Part shown: piece by piece, positions 21,702 to 26,858 of the stretch | Position numbering within the stretch: position 1 is the stretch's first letter | How the letters are laid out: each line of letters opens with the position of its first letter | DNA from: an uncultured Clostridia bacterium | Lineage (GTDB): Bacteria; Bacillota_I; Bacilli_A; RF39; UBA660 | DNA: 26,858 nt | NCBI GenBank assembly: GCA_947304495.1 | Contig: CAMZBG010000016.1 | Span: 1 to 26,858 of the forward strand | Reading direction: 5' to 3' | Program-made: the position numbers and the translations under genes | The notes under the pieces: generated by a model | The model's database searches: none | What the model was told of the DNA's origin: nothing | Seen by the model: only the letters and a program-made list of their open reading frames with translations

Positions 21702-21707
21702 ACAAAT
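21693..21707. promoter_or_regulatory. Palindromic operator candidate over the -35
   Basis: ATTTGT, CAA, ACAAAT: perfect 6-bp arms spanning the whole -35 box of the TPR-like gene promoter. Position fits a repressor site. Confidence 0.5.
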
Positions 21708-21720
21708 ACTCATCATCACC

Positions 21721-21750
21721 TTGATTTTAATATCTATTTTTTGCTATAAT
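21721..21750 (+). promoter_or_regulatory. mutS promoter
   Basis: TTGATT (21721-21726), 18 nt, TATAAT (21745-21750) with TGC before it, an extended -10. Confidence 0.65.
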
Positions 21751-21772
21751 AACAACTGAAAGCGTGATAAAT

Positions 21773-24307
21773 ATGAAGTTATGTGAAGTTGATAAAAGTA
21801 AATTAGCACCAATGATGGCTCACTATGTTGAGTTGAAAGAAAATAATATGGATACGATTATTCTCTATCGTTTAGGTGACTTTTATGAAATGTTCTTTGA
21901 AGATGCAGAATTAGTTAGCCACGAATTAGAACTTACATTAACTGGTAGAAATGCTGGCCTTGAAGAAAGAGTTCCTATGTGTGGTGTACCATATCATGCC
22001 GTAGGAATATATGTTGATAAATTAATCAAAAAAGGATATAAAGTTGCCATTTGTGAACAACTTGAAGATCCTAAATTAGCTAAAGGGATTGTCAAAAGAG
22101 ATATAACTGAAGTTATCTCTTCTGGAACTGTTATTACTTCCAATTCTTTAAATGAAAAAGAAAACAATTATATTGGAAGTATCTACTCTCTCGAATATTG
22201 TTTTATTCTTACTTATAGTGATATTACTACTGGTGAAGTATACGGAGAAATTATTGAAAACGATATCAATGTTTTAACTAATAAAATAATCTTTTTAGGT
22301 ATTAAAGAATTAATTGTAAATAGTAAAGTTACTAAAGATATTATTTCAACATTAAAAAACACATATAAATTACCAATTACCATTGTTGATGAGCTATTAG
22401 AAACTGATGAATGTGATTATATATGTAGTGATATTACTGATGATAGATATATTACTGGTATTAAACATTTAGCTAATTATCTAATAAAAAACTTAAAAAG
22501 AAATATTTCACATTTTCAAAAACTAATTATTAGAAAAAATAATGAATTTTTAAGAATGGATATTCATACTAAAAGAAATCTCGAATTAACTGAAAGTATG
22601 CGCAATAAAGAAAGAATGTATTCTCTGCTTTGGTTATTAGATGAAACTAAAACTGCTATGGGTGGAAGACTATTAAAAACATGGATTGAAAATCCATTGA
22701 TAGATATCAACGAAATTGAAAAAAGATATCAGATTGTTGGTACATTACTTGAAGAATTTATTGTCAGTGAAGAATTACGTAAAGATCTATATAATGTCTA
22801 TGACCTAGAGAGATTATGTGGAAGGATTTCCTTAGGTGGAGCTAATGCCAGAGATTTAATTCAACTAAGAGATTCTTTAGGTATCTTACCAAATATTAAT
22901 AGTAATCTTAAAAAAATTGGTTATGAAGAATTACCAGATGTTAGTGATTTATATAATCTACTATCTGCTTCCCTTTATGATTCACCACCACCTACACTAA
23001 AAGAAGGTTATTTAATCAAAGAGGGATTTAATAAAGAATTAGATGAATTAAAAGATTTACGTAGTGGTGGTAAAAACTTTATTAGCAATTATGAAACGGA
23101 AGAACGTGAAAGAACAGGAATAAAAAATTTGAAAGTAGGATTCAATAAAGTATTTGGTTACTTTATTGAAATATCTAAAGGTAATCTTTCACAAGTAAAA
23201 GATGAATATGGATATATTAGAAAACAGACACTAACTAATTGTGAAAGATTTATAAGTCCTGTTCTAAAAGAAAAAGAAAATCTCGTTTTATCTGCTGAAG
23301 AAAAGATTATTAATCTTGAATATGAATTATTCATAAATATTAGAAATAAATGTTCCGAATACACTCATATTCTTCAACATATAGCTAAGATAGTTAGTGA
23401 AATAGATGTCTTATTATCATTTGCTCTTGTTAGTGAAAAATATAATTATGTACGTCCTAAATTAACTACTGATCATAATTTAGAAATAATTGCCGGAAGA
23501 CATCCAGTAGTTGAAAAAGTCATCAAAGATGCTTATATCCCTAACGATATCATTATGGATAATAATACATCTATCATCTTAATAACTGGTCCCAACATGG
23601 CTGGTAAAAGTACATATATGCGACAATTAGGTATTATTACTATCATGGCTCAAATTGGTTGCTATGTACCAGCCAAAAGTGCTACACTTCCAATATTTGA
23701 TAAAATATTTACCCGTATTGGAGCTAGTGACGATTTAGTTAGTGGTGAATCGACATTTATGGTTGAAATGACTGAAGCTGCCAACGCTATTAAAAATGCT
23801 ACCCCTGACAGTTTAATTCTATTTGATGAACTAGGAAGAGGTACAGCTACTTTTGATGGTATGAGTTTAGCACAAGCCATTCTTGAATACATTAACAATA
23901 AAATTGGTTGTAAAACTCTCTTCTCTACTCACTATCATGAATTGACAGACTTGGAAAACACACTAGATAAATTAGTTAATAAACATGTTTCTGCTGAAGA
24001 AAAAGATGGTGGAATTACTTTCTTACATAAAGTTAAAAGTGGTTCCATAGACAAAAGCTATGGTATTAATGTAGCTAAATTAGCTAACCTTCCAAAAGAA
24101 GTTACTGATAGAGCTTCTGAAATTTTAAAAGTCTATGAAGGCAAAGAGAAAAAACGTGATATTATTGTTCAAACTACCTTACCATTAGATTTTCAAGAAG
24201 AAAAAAATGAAATTGAAGAAACAATTAAAAATCTCAATGTTTTAGAACTTACACCGATTGACGCTATTAATGTTCTATATGAACTCAAAAACAAAATTAA
24301 GCCTTAA
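21773..24307 (+). CDS. mutS: DNA mismatch repair ATPase MutS
   Basis: 844 aa from the ATG at 21773 (MKLCEVDKSK). The GTG 9 nt upstream is part of the GCGTGAT ribosome binding site. The mismatch-reading Phe-x-Glu is present as F37-Y-E39 (GDFYEMF). Connector, core/lever and clamp regions follow, then the ABC ATPase: Walker A GPNMAGKST (606-614), ABC signature region SGESTFMVEM, Walker B LILFDELGRGT, and FSTHYHEL. A short C-terminal tail (from about 800) follows. It recognises mispairs and recruits MutL. The usual mutL is not downstream; an FAD protein is there. The stop lies in the loop of the terminator. Length is normal for MutS1. Confidence 0.97.
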   Translation: MKLCEVDKSKLAPMMAHYVELKENNMDTIILYRLGDFYEMFFEDAELVSHELELTLTGRNAGLEERVPMCGVPYHAVGIYVDKLIKKGYKVAICEQLEDPKLAKGIVKRDITEVISSGTVITSNSLNEKENNYIGSIYSLEYCFILTYSDITTGEVYGEIIENDINVLTNKIIFLGIKELIVNSKVTKDIISTLKNTYKLPITIVDELLETDECDYICSDITDDRYITGIKHLANYLIKNLKRNISHFQKLIIRKNNEFLRMDIHTKRNLELTESMRNKERMYSLLWLLDETKTAMGGRLLKTWIENPLIDINEIEKRYQIVGTLLEEFIVSEELRKDLYNVYDLERLCGRISLGGANARDLIQLRDSLGILPNINSNLKKIGYEELPDVSDLYNLLSASLYDSPPPTLKEGYLIKEGFNKELDELKDLRSGGKNFISNYETEERERTGIKNLKVGFNKVFGYFIEISKGNLSQVKDEYGYIRKQTLTNCERFISPVLKEKENLVLSAEEKIINLEYELFINIRNKCSEYTHILQHIAKIVSEIDVLLSFALVSEKYNYVRPKLTTDHNLEIIAGRHPVVEKVIKDAYIPNDIIMDNNTSIILITGPNMAGKSTYMRQLGIITIMAQIGCYVPAKSATLPIFDKIFTRIGASDDLVSGESTFMVEMTEAANAIKNATPDSLILFDELGRGTATFDGMSLAQAILEYINNKIGCKTLFSTHYHELTDLENTLDKLVNKHVSAEEKDGGITFLHKVKSGSIDKSYGINVAKLANLPKEVTDRASEILKVYEGKEKKRDIIVQTTLPLDFQEEKNEIEETIKNLNVLELTPIDAINVLYELKNKIKP

Positions 24308-24320
24308 TTGGCTTTTTTTT
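24299..24320 (+). terminator. mutS terminator
   Basis: AAGCC (24299-24303), loop TTAATT, GGCTT (24310-24314), then T-run to 24320. The mutS stop TAA is in the loop. Confidence 0.8.
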
Positions 24321-24330
24321 ATGTGTTTTA

Positions 24331-24360
24331 TTTACATATAGACATTATACGTGATATAAT
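24331..24360 (+). promoter_or_regulatory. Promoter of the FAD-dependent dehydrogenase gene
   Basis: TTTACA (24331-24336), 18 nt, TATAAT (24355-24360) with TGA before it. Confidence 0.65.
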
Positions 24361-24377
24361 TTAATTGGTGATAAAAG

Positions 24378-25769
24378 ATGTATGACGTTATAATTGTCGG
24401 TGCCGGACCTGCCGGATTATTTGCAGCTTATGAATTAATCAATAAGAATAAGAAGTTAAAAATAGCTATTCTAGATCGTGGAAATGCTGTTAAAACAAGA
24501 GTATGCCCAATGAACAAATTAGGTGTTCCTTGTCAAAATTGTAATCCATGTAATATCCTATCTGGCTATGGTGGTGCTGGAACATTTTCAGATGGCAAAT
24601 TAAATTACATTCATAAACTAGGTAAATCTGATTTAACTAAATACATGTCTGAATCAGAAGCTGTAAAACTTATTAATGAAACTGAAGAAATATTTAATAA
24701 GTTTAAAATGGATGCTGAAGTATATCCATCTAATATGAATGAAGCTGAAGAAATAAGAAAAAAAGTAGCTATTGCTGGAGCCAAACTACTCATTATCAAA
24801 CAAAAGCATTTAGGTTCTGATCATTTACCTGAATATATCGATGGCATCTGTGATATTTTAAAAGAAAATGGCATTGAATTAATCGATAGATGTGATGTTT
24901 TAGATATTGCAACCATAAGTGAAAATAAGCATGAAGTAATATGTAAATTAAAAGGTAAAGATAAAACTTATACAGCTAAAAGAGTAATTGTTGCCCCAGG
25001 TAGAACTGGAGCCAAATGGATTCAAGAATTTGCTGATAAATATAAAATACCATATTATTCACAATCAATTGAAATTGGTGTTAGAGTTGAAGTTAGAAAA
25101 GATATTATGGAAGATTTAACTAATATTATCTATGACCCAACTATCTTCATTAAATCAAAGACATATGGTGATGAACTTAGAACATTCTGTACTAACCCTG
25201 GCGGTTTTGTTACCAAAGAGAACTATTATGGATATATTTGTGTCAATGGACATGCTCTAAAAGAAACTAAATCTAATAATACTAATTTTGCATTTATATC
25301 TAAAGTTAATTTGACAGAACCAGTTACTAACACTAGATTATATGGTGAATCAATTGCAAGAATTGCCAATGTTTTAGGTGATGGTAAACCAATTATTCAA
25401 AGCCTAAAAGATTTACGTAGTGGCAGAAGAAGTGAATGGCACAGAATAAACAAAGGCTTTATTGAACCAACTCTAAAAGATTGCGTAGCTGGTGACTTAG
25501 CATTAGTTATGCCACATAGAATTATCACTAATATCCTTGAAGGATTAGAAACATTAGATAAGATAATTCCTGGTGTCAATAATGATGATACATTATTATA
25601 TGGTCCTGAAATAAAATTCTTCTCTAATGAAATTGAAACTGATAACAATTTCAAATTAAAAGATAATAACATCTATTTTATTGGTGATGGAGCTGGTAAA
25701 GCTGGTAATATTGTTACTGCCGCTGCTACTGGTCTTATCGCTGCTAGAGATATCTTAAAGAAGTGTTAA
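24378..25769 (+). CDS. FAD-dependent dehydrogenase, COG2509 type
   Basis: 463 aa, RBS GGTGAT. N-terminal FAD-binding Rossmann motif VGAGPAGLFAAYEL (about 7-20) and an acidic strand end (LDRG). A cysteine cluster with C43, C52, C55 and C58 (CPMNKLG, CQNCNPC) precedes SGYGGAGTFSDGKL, a block typical of COG2509 proteins. A second nucleotide-related segment is VIVAPGRTGAKW, and the C-terminal FAD-contacting motif is YFIGDGAGKAGNIVTAAATGL. The physiological substrate of this family is not established; related flavoproteins include geranylgeranyl reductase-like enzymes. Cytoplasmic, no membrane segment. It has its own promoter and terminator, so it is probably monocistronic, downstream of mutS. Confidence 0.9.
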   Translation: MYDVIIVGAGPAGLFAAYELINKNKKLKIAILDRGNAVKTRVCPMNKLGVPCQNCNPCNILSGYGGAGTFSDGKLNYIHKLGKSDLTKYMSESEAVKLINETEEIFNKFKMDAEVYPSNMNEAEEIRKKVAIAGAKLLIIKQKHLGSDHLPEYIDGICDILKENGIELIDRCDVLDIATISENKHEVICKLKGKDKTYTAKRVIVAPGRTGAKWIQEFADKYKIPYYSQSIEIGVRVEVRKDIMEDLTNIIYDPTIFIKSKTYGDELRTFCTNPGGFVTKENYYGYICVNGHALKETKSNNTNFAFISKVNLTEPVTNTRLYGESIARIANVLGDGKPIIQSLKDLRSGRRSEWHRINKGFIEPTLKDCVAGDLALVMPHRIITNILEGLETLDKIIPGVNNDDTLLYGPEIKFFSNEIETDNNFKLKDNNIYFIGDGAGKAGNIVTAAATGLIAARDILKKC

Positions 25770-25783
25770 CCACTTCTTTTTTT
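25757..25783 (+). terminator. Terminator after the FAD gene
   Basis: 9-bp stem AAAGAAGTG (25757-25765) / CACTTCTTT (25771-25779), loop TTAAC containing the stop TAA, T-run to 25783. The next promoter's -35 starts 2 nt later. Confidence 0.85.
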
Positions 25784-25784
25784 C

Positions 25785-25813
25785 TTGCATTTATAACATA
25801 TTTCTGCTATCAT
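25785..25813 (+). promoter_or_regulatory. Promoter of the exchanger gene
   Basis: TTGCAT (25785-25790), 17 nt, TATCAT (25808-25813) with TGC before it, an extended -10. RBS AGAGGT and ATG at 25839 follow. Confidence 0.65.
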
Positions 25814-25838
25814 TTATATAGAATAAAGAGGTAATAAT

Positions 25839-26795
25839 ATGATTAAATGCATAATTTTAGTAGTCATTGGTTTCTATTTATTAATAAAGGGTGCCGATAT
25901 CTTTGTTGATGGTATCTCTTCTATTGCCACCAATGTCAAAATACCCAAAATAATTATATCACTTACCATTGTTGCTTTTGGAACTTCTACACCAGAATTA
26001 TTTATATCATTTAGAAGTCTTCTCAGTGAAAACAATGATGTCGTCTTAGCCAATGTTGTTGGCTCTACCGTAGTTAATACAATGCTAGTCATTGGTATTG
26101 CTGCCTTAATAAGACCAATAAGAATTAAAAATGAAACTATAAAAAAACAGTTACCACTCCATCTAATATTAATTACTACTTTTTCACTACTATTCTTAGA
26201 TGAAATATTTACCCATAGTATAAATACTGTATCTAGAATAGATGCCGGTATCTTATTACTAATATTTTTTAGTTTCTTATACTATATTTATAATTTTCAA
26301 AAAAAGACCAACCAAACCAAAGACGAAGAAAAAGAAACTCCAAAATGGCCATTACCCCAATCAATTATGTATGCCATTATAGGCTTAGTATTAATCTATT
26401 ATGGTAGTAACTTTGCTGTTGATAATTGTGTTAATATAGCCAATATTTTACACATAAAACAAAAAATAATTACTATGATTGTTTTAGTAATTGGTACCTC
26501 TACTCCAGAATTAGTAATGGCTATTACTTGTGTCAAAAAAGGAGAATTTGATATTATTATTGGTAATATAATTGGTACAAACATTTTTAATATTGGTTTT
26601 GTATTAGCCTTACCAGTATTCTTACTAGGCAGTGTCAGTACAAGTAATTTTAATTTTGCTGATATGTTTGTTATAACTGTAAGTGCATATATAATCTATT
26701 TATTTGCCAAAGATGATAGAAAAATAGATAAGGCTGAAGGCCTTATCATGATATCGATTTTTCTAATCTATTATGCTTATTTATTATTAATATAA
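25839..26795 (+). CDS. Na+/Ca2+ exchanger-type antiporter, YrbG (CaCA) family
   Basis: 318 aa, about ten transmembrane helices in two inverted halves. The alpha-1 repeat has AFGTSTPELFIS (GTSTPE at 48-53) with ANVVGSTVVNT; the alpha-2 repeat has VIGTSTPELVMAI (GTSTPE at 219-224) with GNIIGTNIFNIGF. The halves are joined by a polar cytoplasmic loop (near KKTNQTKDEEKETPK). These are the ion-coordinating signatures of the CaCA superfamily; the glutamates needed for Ca2+ are kept in both repeats. It exchanges sodium or protons for calcium across the membrane; the exact ions are not provable from sequence. Own promoter, bidirectional terminator after it. Confidence 0.93.
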   Translation: MIKCIILVVIGFYLLIKGADIFVDGISSIATNVKIPKIIISLTIVAFGTSTPELFISFRSLLSENNDVVLANVVGSTVVNTMLVIGIAALIRPIRIKNETIKKQLPLHLILITTFSLLFLDEIFTHSINTVSRIDAGILLLIFFSFLYYIYNFQKKTNQTKDEEKETPKWPLPQSIMYAIIGLVLIYYGSNFAVDNCVNIANILHIKQKIITMIVLVIGTSTPELVMAITCVKKGEFDIIIGNIIGTNIFNIGFVLALPVFLLGSVSTSNFNFADMFVITVSAYIIYLFAKDDRKIDKAEGLIMISIFLIYYAYLLLI

Positions 26796-26824
26796 AAAAG
26801 ATAAATCAATGATTTATCTTTTTT
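26794..26824. terminator. Bidirectional terminator at right edge
   Basis: A 14-bp stem (26794-26807 / 26811-26824) with a 3-nt loop. T-runs lie on both sides: T-tract 26819-26825 on plus, and the A-run 26794-26799 on minus. It overlaps the stop of the exchanger and the putative stop of the next, convergent gene. Confidence 0.8.
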
Positions 26825-26858
26825 TATTCTATATAACCAGCTGTTGGTAATGTATACA
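26824..26858 (-). CDS. Possible C-terminus of a convergent gene (partial)
   Basis: On the minus strand a frame entering from the right edge reads YTLPTAGYIE then TAA (26824-26826), ending on the terminator hairpin just like other gene pairs here. Ten residues are too few to identify a family. The call rests on position and the two-sided terminator. Confidence 0.4.
   Translation of the reverse strand, partial: YTLPTAGYIE

Noticed and set aside
1..26858. tRNA, rRNA, riboswitch, CRISPR, IS or att sites
   Set aside because: No cloverleaf, conserved rRNA segments, aptamer-like leaders, regular spacers or transposase motifs were seen by eye; a covariance-model scan could still find a small RNA.

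Overview
The window is very AT-rich bacterial DNA. Short gaps, AGGTG/GGAGG-type ribosome binding sites, sigma-A-like promoters and hairpin-plus-T terminators point to a low-GC Firmicutes (Bacilli-type) chromosome. TGA is a real stop for several genes (the YlxM-like, activase and prepilin genes), so this is not a Mycoplasma-type code. A small acid-soluble spore protein gene (sspI-like, 6797-7015) indicates a spore former or a close descendant of one. An uncultured gut Bacilli/Erysipelotrichia-like lineage would fit, but this is inference. I see no rRNA, tRNA, CRISPR, IS element or phage gene.

Left edge (1-2250, minus strand): a three-gene block resembling the membrane part of a type IV secretion-like machine. 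It holds a small VirB2/TrbC-like two-helix protein, a secreted protein whose C-terminus is a second copy of the same two-helix module, and a VirB6/TrbL-like polytopic protein cut by the window edge. This is the least explained and most interesting part.

Middle (2318-12222, mostly minus strand): obgE; a lemA - YgjP-like metallopeptidase - DUF2207 operon; sspI on the plus strand; then a tightly packed operon cca - ftsY - small membrane protein - ylxM-like - 57-aa membrane protein - single-domain Clp-like AAA+ ATPase - murE. The 57-aa gene is supported by ATGA overlap and was read directly from the sequence.

12345-17810: an Hsp20 chaperone (plus); a cdsA - rseP - SipW-type signal peptidase cluster (minus); a single-domain 2-hydroxyacyl-CoA dehydratase-type activase; a small XRE regulator with a palindrome over its ribosome binding site; and a DAACS-family sodium symporter lacking the usual dicarboxylate-binding arginine.

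17948-26858: a Sel1-repeat protein, an orphan type IV prepilin-like protein, an apparently catalytically dead NodB-fold membrane-anchored protein, a TPR-type protein with a consensus promoter and palindromic operator, mutS, a COG2509-type FAD protein, a YrbG-type Na+/Ca2+ exchanger, and probably the last codons of a convergent gene.

Two themes recur. Gene ends are extremely compact, with stop codons inside or touching terminator hairpins and two convergent pairs sharing a 4-nt overlap in the hairpin. Several genes also have a misleading GTG exactly 9 nt upstream of the true ATG, because the Shine-Dalgarno itself contains GTG; I corrected those starts.
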